This document shows positions 1 through 7,779 of a stretch of DNA of 64,000 bases, in pieces. The position numbers and the translations under genes were made by a program. Each line of letters begins with the position of its first letter. Within the stretch, counting starts at the first letter, position 1. The notes under the pieces are model-generated. The model did not search any database, was not told the origin of the DNA, and saw only the letters and a program-made list of their open reading frames with translations. Where the stretch lies: the NCBI GenBank assembly GCA_013697725.1, contig JACCWI010000055.1:124001-188000 (forward strand), written 5' to 3'. This stretch comes from Tatlockia sp. (lineage in GTDB: Bacteria > Pseudomonadota > Gammaproteobacteria > Legionellales > Legionellaceae).

Positions 1-1
1 A

Positions 2-232
2 CAAGAGTGCTTAAAGGCAGGATTAATAAGCATATTTATATTTGGACTAGTATGTAGTTTTTTAGATATAAAAGGTTGGGGTATTTTTGCATGCATTGCA
101 ATACCTACAATTGTTTGGAGTACGCAGTGGATTAGGCAATCATTAAATAATGCAGTAGATAACATCGAAAAAATCGTTCAGAAAATCAAAGACAGTTTAG
201 ATTCAACGGATTCATTGGATGAAGTAACTTAA
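2..232 (+). CDS. C-terminal fragment of an unrecognised membrane protein (cut by window start)
   Basis: An open frame enters from the left edge and stops with TAA at 230-232, giving 77 residues. It contains a hydrophobic segment (about residues 6-20), a second one after a Lys-Gly-Trp turn (about 23-41), and then a polar helical tail rich in Asn, Lys and Asp. This looks like the end of a small integral membrane protein with a cytoplasmic tail. The N-terminus lies outside the window, so neither family nor start can be judged. No family is recognised. Confidence 0.5.
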   Translation, partial: QECLKAGLISIFIFGLVCSFLDIKGWGIFACIAIPTIVWSTQWIRQSLNNAVDNIEKIVQKIKDSLDSTDSLDEVT

Positions 233-571
233 AAATAAGGAACTCCAACTTCACGGCAACCTATATGCAATATTCAATTTAACCTCATTGCGCTACATTC
301 ACTAGATGAGAAAAGGCTTTCCTCGACCGTGGCTCATTGAAACTCCATTATTAGCTGTCATTTAAGTGGATCACCCAAGCAATGATTAATTATTAACTGG
401 TAAATAGATTTTCTTTATTAAATGTTGTAAATCATATAATATTAATTTGGTTAAATGTTTGAAAAATACTATGTGCGTAACCATTTAATTTAAAACAACT
501 TTTTTGTTAAATATGTTAATTCTTCATTATGGCAATTGTTAATTCTTTCAAAGAGGGTATGTTAAAAGTCT
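233..571. other. Gene-poor gap, no feature recognised
   Basis: This AT-rich stretch lies between the truncated membrane-protein tail and the Fic remnant. No frame longer than a few dozen codons with coding character was found on either strand. It could hold eroded mobile-element sequence, but no transposase motif or terminal inverted repeat could be identified. Confidence 0.4.
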
Positions 572-810
572 ATGGCAAAATTCGAGCACTACGACTTGAG
601 CTTAAGTACCATCGTTTGAATCGCCTTTAACTGATCTGATTATTGATTTAGATCACCCTAGAAAATTACAATTGAGAGGAACTACTAATCCCGCAGTCTT
701 TTTTCAGTTAAAGCATATTTTCCATACATTGGAGAGTATTGGCTCCGCAAGAATTGAAGGTAATAATACAACTGTAGCAGAGTATATTGAAACAAAACTT
801 GATCATAGGG
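572..810 (+). pseudogene. Frameshifted remnant of a Fic-family protein (N-terminal domain only)
   Basis: An ATG at 572 opens a frame beginning [13 protein letters not shown], which runs into TGA at 617. The +1 frame continues the homology from about 609 ([16 protein letters not shown]) to the stretch [12 protein letters not shown] at about 740-775. The motif (S/A)RIEGNxTT is the hallmark of the N-terminal domain of Fic/DOC adenylyltransferase-type proteins. The catalytic HPFxxGNGR region is absent. Similarity to a Fic protein ends near 805, where the sequence becomes antisense to another remnant. A frameshift, loss of the catalytic core and a chimeric end all indicate a dead gene. The open frame starting with TTG at 672 is only the middle of this remnant. 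Confidence 0.65.
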
Positions 811-811
811 T

Positions 812-1010
812 CATTACCCAATGCGATTTTATCGCGAAAAATGGGAGAGGCAATTGCTGCGGGAGTTCCTCTAGTGTATTCACCCAATTTTACAGGAAAG
901 AGGAATTTGATTGAGTGTATTAGAAACTCTTCTGCTGCATGAACATTAGGGAAAAGTTTGCCTTGTTTGTCTTTCCTTAATAACTCCGCTTCTTCTAGTC
1001 GTTTTATGCC
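812..1010 (-). pseudogene. Remnant of a possible winged-helix regulator-like protein
   Basis: Read on the minus strand from just below a TAA at 1013-1011, an uninterrupted stretch of about 65 codons contains LLRKDKQGKLFPNVHAAEEF and then [18 protein letters not shown]. The pattern of a helical segment followed by (Y/F)xFP..(G)..TRG.PTA resembles a family of bacterial winged-helix regulator-like proteins, from memory only. There is no start codon or C-terminal part, and its far end abuts the Fic remnant in opposite orientation. It is best read as a gene fragment left by rearrangement. Confidence 0.35.
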
Positions 1011-1315
1011 TTAGAGCAACTCAACGAGGAGCCGCATTTACAACAGAGCATCCAGAAGAAGCCTATGAGTTATTGTGCCAAGTCAAACCACAGCTGCGAA
1101 CGCCGATGTATCAAACGATTTTTATACGCACCTTACCATTTTTTTCTCGTACCTTGCTGAATGTTGACAAGGATTGGGATAAAGTTGGGCGCTATACTAA
1201 ACATTTAAATATTGTTAATAATACTTTTGATATCTTGCAATGCTATACCAATCGTTTTTTACCTGAAATGCCTTACTCTGATTTAAAACCAATCGCTTGT
1301 TGTCTTGAAAGCTAA
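1011..1315 (+). pseudogene. Orphan gene fragment of unknown function
   Basis: A frame running to TAA at 1313-1315 encodes about 95 residues of protein-like composition. It includes an EHPEEAYELL segment, a hydrophobic-aromatic stretch with LPFFSRTLLNVDKDWDKVG, and an end with a Cys-Cys pair. The first ATG in frame is at 1073, but the coding character clearly begins upstream near 1020 without an acceptable start. This suggests a 5'-truncated gene next to two other remnants. No family is recognised; an alternative is a short intact gene starting at 1073. Confidence 0.35.
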
Positions 1316-1444
1316 TAATGCAGCAGAGCATTGAAAATGGGGGAGGTTACTTGTTATCGCATTGTTTAGATTGACTTCCTAGCTGAAACTTAATATTATG
1401 AACATAATTTATACTAAATTAAGTTTTATGAGGTTTAGCAAGTC

Positions 1445-1462
1445 ATGAAAATTAGATCTTAA
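1445..1462 (+). other. Possible leader peptide (MKIRS) ahead of the ABC-F gene
   Basis: ATG AAA ATT AGA TCT TAA lies about 75 nt upstream of the ABC-F start and just before a cluster of hairpins. A GAGG stands about 12 nt upstream, a loose spacing for a ribosome-binding site. Short leader peptides of this kind control several antibiotic-resistance ABC-F genes by ribosome stalling. Whether this one is translated is unknown. Confidence 0.3.
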
Positions 1463-1464
1463 GT

Positions 1465-1504
1465 TTGCCCAGGCACTGGGCAATGGTTAAAACCACTTGG
1501 TTTT
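1465..1504 (+). promoter_or_regulatory. Two adjacent stem-loops with competing arms in the ABC-F leader
   Basis: Hairpin 1 is TTGCCCAG (1465-1472) with CTGGGCAA (1476-1483), a perfect 8-bp stem on a 3-nt loop. Hairpin 2 is AAAACCA (1489-1495) with TGGTTTT (1498-1504), ending in a short T-run. ACCA at 1492-1495 can instead pair with TGGT at 1484-1487, so alternative folds are possible. Together with the upstream mini-ORF this looks like an attenuator. Confidence 0.45.
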
Positions 1505-1538
1505 GTTGACACACAAACGCCCGACTTAAGAGAAAATT

Positions 1539-2978
1539 ATGACTCATAAACCGATTCAATTTAAAAGCATTCGCTTTTCGCTCCCTCACAAACTCTGCTT
1601 TGAACAAATCAACGAAACTATTTCTTATGGTCAGCGTATTGCGATAATTGGCCAAAATGGCTGTGGGAAATCCACGCTATTACAAATGATGCTGGGTCAA
1701 ATTGCGCCAACGGATGGTGAATTAATCCTACCTCAAGATCTTGTCATTGGCTATGTTCCTCAATTAATTGAGCAGTTTAACTCCCTAAGTGGCGGACAAC
1801 GATTTAATAAAAAATTATCGGAAGCCTTGGCTGCTTTGCCTAATATTTTATTGTTAGATGAACCCACTAATCATCTGGATGGAAAAAATCGTAATTCACT
1901 TATGCGAATGTTGCGTTCATTTAGAGGTACACTTGTGATCGTAACTCATGATGTCGAGTTACTACACCATGCTATTGATACTATTTGGCATATCGATCGA
2001 GGCAGGGTACGTGTGTTTACCGGGTCATATGATGATTATCAACATGAATTGCTCATTCAGTATCGTGCAATTGAACAAGAGTTATTGTTGCTTGCAAAGC
2101 AGAAAAAAACAGCTCATCTTGCTTTAATGAAAGAGCAAGCACGCGCTAAAAACAGCCGTAAAGGTGGTGAGAAGAAAATCGAAAATAGAAAATGGCCAAC
2201 AATTAGCTCAGCGGTTAAAATGAGCCGATCCAACGAGACTTCTATTCGTAAGAAGAGTGAAATTAGCCAAAAAAGGCAAAGGTTGAGCGAGCAGATGTCT
2301 GCGTTACAACTGCCAGAAATTATTAAACCAACATTCTCAATTCAGGCAGGCGAAAGCGGCCGAGTTTTAGTATCCATTAGTGATGGGGCTGTTGGCTTTG
2401 ATCGCCCAGTTTTAGCATTGATTAATTTGTCGATTACCAGCGGTGATCGAATTGCTATCCACGGCGATAATGGTTCAGGTAAATCAACTCTGATTCGAGC
2501 CCTTTTGGGTGATACTGCCATAGTTAAAACAGGCTCTTGGCAAGTATTGAGGCGAGACTATATTGGTTACCTTGACCAGCACTATTCAACATTAAATGCA
2601 CAAAAGACTGTTTTAGAAGTCATGCAAGATTGTTTTATAAATGCGTCTCATGCTGAAGTTAGAAAACATCTGAATGATTTTTTGTTTCGTAAAAATGAAG
2701 AAATCAATACAACCGTTCTAAACTTGTCTGGTGGTGAAAAAGTTAGATTGTCGTTAGCACAGATTGCTGCCAGCACACCGAGGCTTTTAATTCTTGATGA
2801 AATAACGAATAATTTGGACCTGGAAACGAGGGCTCATGCTATTCAGATATTAAAAGATTATCCAGGGGCGATGGTCATTATTTCGCATGATGCTGATTTT
2901 TTATTGTCTATTGGGATTAACGCTAATTATGGCATTAAAATGAGCGCTAATCGGTCAGAACTTAATGAACTGGGTTGA
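1539..2978 (+). CDS. ABC-F family ATPase (ribosome-protection type)
   Basis: Two ATP-binding cassettes sit in one soluble chain of 479 residues without membrane segments, the definition of ABC-F translation factors that act on the ribosomal E site. NBD1 has Walker A GQNGCGKST (about 38-46), a Q-loop GYVPQ, signature LSGGQ (about 85) and Walker B LLLDEPTNHLDG. NBD2 has GDNGSGKST (about 310), signature LSGGEK and LLILDEITNNLD. A basic, Lys/Arg-rich linker (about 190-255) separates them. NBD1 is compact, with only about ten residues between Q-loop and signature, a layout also found in antibiotic-resistance ABC-Fs of the Vga/Msr/VmlR kind. Drug resistance is inference; a housekeeping role is possible. 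The hairpin-rich leader favours inducible expression. Confidence 0.85.
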   Translation: MTHKPIQFKSIRFSLPHKLCFEQINETISYGQRIAIIGQNGCGKSTLLQMMLGQIAPTDGELILPQDLVIGYVPQLIEQFNSLSGGQRFNKKLSEALAALPNILLLDEPTNHLDGKNRNSLMRMLRSFRGTLVIVTHDVELLHHAIDTIWHIDRGRVRVFTGSYDDYQHELLIQYRAIEQELLLLAKQKKTAHLALMKEQARAKNSRKGGEKKIENRKWPTISSAVKMSRSNETSIRKKSEISQKRQRLSEQMSALQLPEIIKPTFSIQAGESGRVLVSISDGAVGFDRPVLALINLSITSGDRIAIHGDNGSGKSTLIRALLGDTAIVKTGSWQVLRRDYIGYLDQHYSTLNAQKTVLEVMQDCFINASHAEVRKHLNDFLFRKNEEINTTVLNLSGGEKVRLSLAQIAASTPRLLILDEITNNLDLETRAHAIQILKDYPGAMVIISHDADFLLSIGINANYGIKMSANRSELNELG

Positions 2979-3031
2979 AGGAAAATAGTTAATCAATAAG
3001 TATCTGCAAGCATTTCTCGCGGCCTAAGTCT

Positions 3032-3895
3032 CTAGTTAGTGAAATAATCATTTAATATCTTAATTGTGATCGGTTTAATTAAGTGGCTACCAAATGGTTT
3101 TAAACTACCATCCGATTTATCTATGGATGCTTGTACCTTTTTGTCAGTTAAATTACTTACAAAAATATATTGTTGATTAGCCTTTCGAATAAATCCGACA
3201 AACCAGCCATCACGTAATTTACTGGGATTAGTTAATCGTTCATTACGACCATGTCGACCAGAGCCTGTTTTACCAAAATAATCTGCACCGCTATCTAGTT
3301 TTCCGATATACAAATTTTCCTTTGTATTAACCAGGGCTTCATTTGAAACGGGCAGCTCATTGCTAAGCATTAATATTAAGAATTTAAGTTGTTCCATAGC
3401 AGAAATTTTTAAACTACTACTTAACCAGGCATGACTAAGACCATTATTCTTGCCTTGATCGCCGTTAAAATTTTGATTGCCATAATCAAAACCTGCTAAA
3501 TAATGTTTGATACGAGCATAGCCCAATTGCGGAGTAATCTGTTGAGATACCCATAGAACCGAATATTTAAGCCAACTATTAGGAGTTTGATCGCTCTCAT
3601 GCTCAGGAATTACTCCTTTTTTACCATCCCATTTAAAAACTGTCTTTTGATTGATAATCCCTTGATTAAAAGCCATTAAGGATAAAGGAATTTTAAATGT
3701 CGAATTTGGAGAAATTCTTTGGTTACAATAATTGTTCGGATTAAACTCACTCACAATTTTATGCTCATTAAGGTTATAAAGAATAAAGCAGGCATCGTAG
3801 TTTTTGAATAGTTCCGAAAATTCTTGTGTGGTTTTTGCATAAACATTTATGGAGACTGAGCTAATAACTAATAGGAGTAATAATAGTTTTTTCAT
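3032..3895 (-). CDS. bla: Class D (OXA-type) beta-lactamase
   Basis: Periplasmic serine beta-lactamase hydrolysing penicillins and related drugs. A signal peptide of about 20 residues (MKKLLLLLLVISSVSINVYA) precedes the mature enzyme. The class D motifs are in order: S65-T-F-K68 with the catalytic serine and the lysine that is carboxylated in the family, S112-V-L where most members have S-x-V, Y138-G-N140, and K209-T-G211. WLSSSLKIS and LRDGWFVGF fit the family as well. At 287 residues the length is normal. Species-specific OXA enzymes such as OXA-29 of L. gormanii and LoxA are known in Legionella, so this is probably a resident gene. It is transcribed convergently with the ABC-F gene, and no mobile element flanks it. 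Confidence 0.92.
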   Translation of the reverse strand: MKKLLLLLLVISSVSINVYAKTTQEFSELFKNYDACFILYNLNEHKIVSEFNPNNYCNQRISPNSTFKIPLSLMAFNQGIINQKTVFKWDGKKGVIPEHESDQTPNSWLKYSVLWVSQQITPQLGYARIKHYLAGFDYGNQNFNGDQGKNNGLSHAWLSSSLKISAMEQLKFLILMLSNELPVSNEALVNTKENLYIGKLDSGADYFGKTGSGRHGRNERLTNPSKLRDGWFVGFIRKANQQYIFVSNLTDKKVQASIDKSDGSLKPFGSHLIKPITIKILNDYFTN

Positions 3896-4198
3896 TTTTG
3901 AATACTTATAACATTAGATGATTACTAATAAGCAATAATAATATCACTAATCACCTTGTGAAACTAAATCATTTTTAAAATGGTTTATCCTGCACGCTTT
4001 GTATTCCCTAACATTAAATTGTTTCTTCTTTCATAGGAGTATTATTGCCGTTATTAATTAACTTAAGAAGTTTTATAATGCTTTAAGCTAATGTATCTAT
4101 ACAATTTGCTCTTAAACCGTAAATTTACAAGTTATGTCTTTTTGCGGGCAGTTATCACAGCCCGCACAGAAAGTTTATTAATTTGAAAAAATACTGCT
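3896..4198. other. Intergenic region upstream of bla
   Basis: About 300 AT-rich bases between the start of the beta-lactamase gene and the end of the next minus-strand gene. It must hold the bla promoter, but no convincing -35/-10 pair can be singled out. One clear hairpin lies at 4143-4166. No regulator gene of the AmpR/BlaI type is present. Confidence 0.4.
4143..4166 (-). terminator. Stem-loop behind the first tail-anchored paralogue
   Basis: TGCGGGC (4143-4149) pairs perfectly with GCCCGCA (4160-4166) around a 10-nt loop, about 35 nt past the stop codon at 4199. On the minus strand it is not followed by a T-run, so it may be a 3'-end stabiliser or a weak terminator. Confidence 0.4.
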
Positions 4199-5548
4199 TT
4201 AAAAGGAACAAGTGGAACAGTCGTCATCATCAAGACTATCATCCTCATCCTCTGAGTAACAGGGACTATGATAGATAGCATAGGCAATAAGAACTGCCCA
4301 ACCTATAACAGAGATAAAGCATGCAAGCATCTCACAAGCTGATAATTCCCAATCTTTCTCAGCCTTTTTATTGGAGGACAATTTGACGGGAGGGTTTTGA
4401 CTTTGATGAGCTGTTCCTTGGGCGGGGAATAATGAGAAAGGATTGGCTCCTGGATTTGTTGTAGTTTGTGTTTTGGCAACATTTAATTTAGAGACATGAG
4501 CTTGAAACGATTTTGAAGTAAATTTTTGTGGCGAAGAATCGACATCTATTTTGTTCTCAGAGTTTTCAATTCTAGCTCTAGTTTTAGCAGAAGATAATTT
4601 AGGTGTACCTCGAGGTGATGAACTGACCTGTTCTTTTTGATAGGATTCCATTAGATAATTAATCTTTTTCGGTTTATCAGCGTATTTAGTTTGTTTCAAG
4701 GGAGTTGTAAATTCTCCTTTTTCCAGATCTACTACTATATGCTCGCAGCTATTAGGATGAGGAAAGGTCTGAGATTGAAATTTAAGATTAGTTTCAAAAA
4801 GGGTATTGAATTGTTCTGTTATTTTAGCGTATAAATCGTTTAAATTATCACCAGAAAAAAAAGTATTCTCTGCAAGTTCACTGCCCAGTGAAGGCAATAG
4901 TTTTCCAAAATTGGGGAATGGGGTTTCACAAGCATTTACCAGTAATCGCTGTAATTTTCCAATTAACCGATTTTTATCAATTAAGTTATTTTCATAATTT
5001 TCTAATGCCTTTTCAATTCGTTTTAAGTTAACCAGATGCATTGTAGAAGAGAGCAAGGTCTCAAGCACCCTCGTAGTATCTAATGTTGTATTATTGACTT
5101 GAATAGTAGGGGGATAAATAAAAGAACTACGGAGGTGAACCGCTTGATTAATAAAATCAATATATATTGGCATTACCTCTTTTAAAAGAGGTATCTCTTC
5201 TTGAACTAATTTATGATTGAAGAAATAGCTATACTCGTGAATATAATTGATAATAGTAGTAATAGAAGGAGTATCTCTATCTTTATACCAGCCTAAAAAC
5301 TCTTGTTTTAATTCTTGACCTAAATATTCGTTAGGAATCGTTGCTAAGCATAGTTCTAAATTTTCCTGATTATGAAGAGTAGGTAAGAGTATCTCAATTT
5401 CAACGCTAGACCCCTCAGGCCGAATTGTTGCTAGGGGATACTCTTTTACAAAATTGTTTCCATCGTCAGTAGACATAGAGAGTTTAACAATACGACCGAT
5501 AATGGTAATGTTTTTTATTAATTCCCCATCAAATTCTACAGCGAACAT
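4199..5548 (-). CDS. Tail-anchored membrane protein, paralogue 1 (candidate effector)
   Basis: An unrecognised 449-residue protein. A mostly helical soluble region (about 1-290) is followed by a low-complexity linker rich in Ser, Lys, Asn and Pro (about 290-390). The C-terminus carries KKAEKDWELSACEMLACF leading into a single hydrophobic segment (about 400-422), an acidic tail with runs of Asp and Glu, and the end CSTCSF. Such an architecture is tail-anchored. It is homologous to the next gene along its length, most strongly at the C-terminus. The start has a good GAGG ribosome-binding site 9 nt upstream, and a TTAA-type direct repeat lies about 180 nt upstream. A Dot/Icm effector role is inference from architecture and context. 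Confidence 0.7.
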   Translation of the reverse strand: MFAVEFDGELIKNITIIGRIVKLSMSTDDGNNFVKEYPLATIRPEGSSVEIEILLPTLHNQENLELCLATIPNEYLGQELKQEFLGWYKDRDTPSITTIINYIHEYSYFFNHKLVQEEIPLLKEVMPIYIDFINQAVHLRSSFIYPPTIQVNNTTLDTTRVLETLLSSTMHLVNLKRIEKALENYENNLIDKNRLIGKLQRLLVNACETPFPNFGKLLPSLGSELAENTFFSGDNLNDLYAKITEQFNTLFETNLKFQSQTFPHPNSCEHIVVDLEKGEFTTPLKQTKYADKPKKINYLMESYQKEQVSSSPRGTPKLSSAKTRARIENSENKIDVDSSPQKFTSKSFQAHVSKLNVAKTQTTTNPGANPFSLFPAQGTAHQSQNPPVKLSSNKKAEKDWELSACEMLACFISVIGWAVLIAYAIYHSPCYSEDEDDSLDDDDCSTCSF

Positions 5549-5731
5549 AACTAAATCCTCTAAATAGGTAATACGTCAAAAATTAGCAATGAAAAAAGAA
5601 TTGCGCTGGAATAGTTACAGATTTTTTAATCCAAGGTTCGGTTAGAGCCTTTGAGTTTGTGGATAACCGATTCTGTTTATTGGAATTATTAATATTCATC
5701 GCTTAGATCCAATAGGATATAATCTAATCAA

Positions 5732-5748
5732 CTTAATTGTCAATTAAA
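5732..5748 (-). promoter_or_regulatory. Weak candidate PmrA-type box upstream of paralogue 1
   Basis: On the minus strand TTTAAT and ATTAAG are repeated with an 11-bp period, resembling the Legionella PmrA consensus cTTAATatT-N2-cTTAAT. A TATATCCT stretch lies roughly one turn downstream. The same bases also form an imperfect palindrome and the region is AT-rich, so chance is a real alternative. Confidence 0.3.
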
Positions 5749-5761
5749 TGCGCTTCAAGTC

Positions 5762-5790
5762 AAAAAAAGGGGCGTTTAAGATTAAGCGCC
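5762..5790 (-). terminator. Rho-independent terminator of paralogue 2
   Basis: On the minus strand GGCG-C-TTAA pairs with TTAA-A-CGCC (one mismatch, 2-nt loop), followed by CC and seven T residues. It begins a few bases after the TGA at 5796-5794, a classic intrinsic terminator for the gene 5794-7176. Confidence 0.8.
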
Positions 5791-5793
5791 TTA

Positions 5794-7176
5794 TCATAAG
5801 GAACAACAGGGGCTATCATCTTCAAGAACATCAGCCTCATCACCTGGATAGCAAGGACTATGATAAATAGCATAGGCAATAAGAACTGCCCAACCTATAA
5901 CAGAGACAAAGCATGCAAACATCTCACAAGCTGATAATTCCCAATCTTTTTTTGCTTTTTTATTGGGGGATAATTTTTCGACAGCTTTAGAGCGGGGACG
6001 AAGCGTTTCTGGTGTGGAGAACAAAGTAGATGGATTGGTTCCCAAGTTGATCTTCTGTGTGTGGGGCGGTGTTAGGGATTTTTCTGGTATTTGATTGAGT
6101 ATAATTTTAGGTGAATTGCTAGCAGAATTTTGCGGTTGAGAAATTTTAAAATTCTTTGGTTTTTGTGGTGAAAATCCTGTTTTGCCGTATTGTTTTTCAT
6201 TTCCGGGTGAGAAATCCAATTTTCTAATCGGACTGGTTTCAGGTTCGATGTGCTTAGAATTTGGAGATTTTTTAATATGTTTTGGAGTATTGTTTTTAAC
6301 GGTTTTAGTTTCCAGATCAATAACGATATAATTATTAGTGTTAGGATTTGGGAAAACTTGTTCTTCAAATTGAAGATTATCAATTTCTAATTGATTCGAA
6401 ATTTGCTCATCCATCAAGTTATATAAAACATTGAATCGTTCACCCAGGAAAGGTAGGTTAATTGATAATTCTTCATGGAGTGAGGGCAATAAGGTTTTAA
6501 AATGAGGAAAGGGGGTCATAGAAGCTAAATGAAATAAGCGTTCCATTTGTTTTATTAGATCCCTTTTAAGAAAATTGTTTTTATCTGCCTTTAGTGCCTT
6601 TATACAAGAATTTATTGGCTCTAATATGTCCTTAATATGAAAAATTAATGCAGTTAATTCAGTAATAATCTGTTTAGTATCCAGAACAGTCTGATTAAAA
6701 ACTGTGGTTTTAGGTAAATGCTCATCTTGCATCAGAGAGTTTATATGAGAAATTAAATCGACATAAAGGGGTAATGCATCTTTAACATAATGACTTTCCG
6801 CTTCGATAATCTCGGAGTCTATATCAAGAATGTTAAGATAAGGTGAGATTAAATAGGATAAATAGTCTAACGAGGAGCCAGTAGTAAACTGATAGAACGC
6901 CTTTAGAAACTGAGCTTTTTCCTCTGCACTTAATTCTTCACTCCACAGGTTATCTACAAATTTTTGTAAATTTTCTGTATTAGCTTGATTGGGTAATTGT
7001 AGTAATAATGTGCTAACACCTGGCTCATTATCCTGTTCAAACACCCGGCAATTTTTGAAGGAATCACGCTTTAAAAAATTTTCTAATTCCGTTTCTGCTA
7101 CAAATAAACCTATATAACGCCCATAAACAACAATAGCTTTTACCTGTGACTCTCCGTGAAACTCAAAATTAAACAT
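5794..7176 (-). CDS. Tail-anchored membrane protein, paralogue 2 (candidate effector with CaaX-like end)
   Basis: A 460-residue paralogue of the preceding gene with the same layout: helical N-terminal region (about 1-300), a Pro/Ser/Asn/Lys-rich linker (about 300-400), KKAKKDWELSACEMFACF, one hydrophobic segment (about 411-433), an acidic tail and the C-terminal tetrapeptide CCSL. CCSL fits a eukaryotic CaaX prenylation box and also a dual-cysteine end. The last coding stretch is almost identical at DNA level to the other copy, while the rest has diverged. The start is preceded by AAGAGG about 8 nt upstream. No enzymatic motif is recognised. Function is unknown; a host-membrane-targeted effector is a reasonable hypothesis. 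Confidence 0.7.
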   Translation of the reverse strand: MFNFEFHGESQVKAIVVYGRYIGLFVAETELENFLKRDSFKNCRVFEQDNEPGVSTLLLQLPNQANTENLQKFVDNLWSEELSAEEKAQFLKAFYQFTTGSSLDYLSYLISPYLNILDIDSEIIEAESHYVKDALPLYVDLISHINSLMQDEHLPKTTVFNQTVLDTKQIITELTALIFHIKDILEPINSCIKALKADKNNFLKRDLIKQMERLFHLASMTPFPHFKTLLPSLHEELSINLPFLGERFNVLYNLMDEQISNQLEIDNLQFEEQVFPNPNTNNYIVIDLETKTVKNNTPKHIKKSPNSKHIEPETSPIRKLDFSPGNEKQYGKTGFSPQKPKNFKISQPQNSASNSPKIILNQIPEKSLTPPHTQKINLGTNPSTLFSTPETLRPRSKAVEKLSPNKKAKKDWELSACEMFACFVSVIGWAVLIAYAIYHSPCYPGDEADVLEDDSPCCSL

Positions 7177-7704
7177 AGTTAAATCCTCTTAATATTCGCA
7201 AGTCAGATCATAAACAAGGCATATGGATCTGCTGTGGGAACTAATGTAATCGCATGTAAAATCTAGCGTTTACAAATCCGTTTGTTTGCTGAATATTTTA
7301 CAAGGGGGTAAATTTATTGTTCATTGTAGGCAATATATCTGAACTAATTGTTTAGTCAATATTTTAGCGACAAAATTCAGAATAACTCTCATAAGTTTGA
7401 TTTCAAAAACCTTGGCTAAAAATAAAATTGTCCTGATTGTAGATAAGGCTTCTCTGCGAGCGAGAACTAGTAAGCTTGAAATATTTAATCCAGCTTACGT
7501 ATCTTATTGTAAAATAGATAAATTTTAACTATGCTAGCCACTTAAAGGACACTAATCTCAAAAATTGATTAGTAAACTAAAGGATTAACCTGATAGTCAA
7601 CAGATAGTTGGCTAATTAAACAACAAACCTATGGGCATAAAGACAAGCCCATTTATTTTATAAAGGAGTTAAATTTTAAAGGAGGAGAAGACAATTTATT
7701 CAAG
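7177..7704. other. Divergent intergenic region
   Basis: More than 500 AT-rich bases separate the minus-strand paralogue 2 from the plus-strand ankyrin gene, so both promoters must lie here. No PmrA-type repeat was found. A 6-bp hairpin ATGGGC/GCCCAT (7631-7652) precedes two purine-rich ribosome-binding-like sites at 7662-7668 and 7678-7687. GTAAA and TTTAC occur as an inverted pair near 7237-7254. Confidence 0.4.
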
Positions 7705-7779
7705 ATGAAAAAGAAAAGCTTGCTTTTCTTCGGTAGCTTTGCCGCGCTTAGTGATGCTCTCCTTATCAAACCTCTTTAA
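7705..7779 (+). CDS. Possible 24-residue upstream ORF, signal-peptide-like
   Basis: ATG at 7705 opens MKKKSLLFFGSFAALSDALL and ends with TAA at 7777-7779, overlapping the beginning of the ankyrin frame in another register. The only strong ribosome-binding sequence in the region (AAAGGAGGAG, 7678-7687) lies upstream of it, although the spacing is long. A perfect inverted repeat AAGAAAAGC/GCTTTTCTT (7711-7730) lies inside it. It may be a leader peptide, or the displaced N-terminus of a frameshifted gene. Confidence 0.3.
   Translation: MKKKSLLFFGSFAALSDALLIKPL

Noticed and set aside
1452..1655. 67-codon minus-strand frame across the ABC-F start
   Set aside because: It overlaps the leader hairpins and the start of the well-supported ABC-F gene, and its product has no family-like sequence.
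4143..4166. Canonical rho-independent terminator on the minus strand
   Set aside because: The stem is strong but A residues, not T residues, follow it on the transcribed side, so it is listed only as a stem-loop with low confidence.
6072..6383. 103-codon minus-strand frame inside the tail-anchored paralogue 2
   Set aside because: It reads the same strand in another register of the low-complexity linker; its Leu/Ile/Lys/Asn-rich product is an effect of base composition.
7237..7254. CpxR-type site upstream of tail-anchored paralogue 2
   Set aside because: GTAAA and its complement form an inverted rather than the direct GTAAA repeat expected for CpxR.
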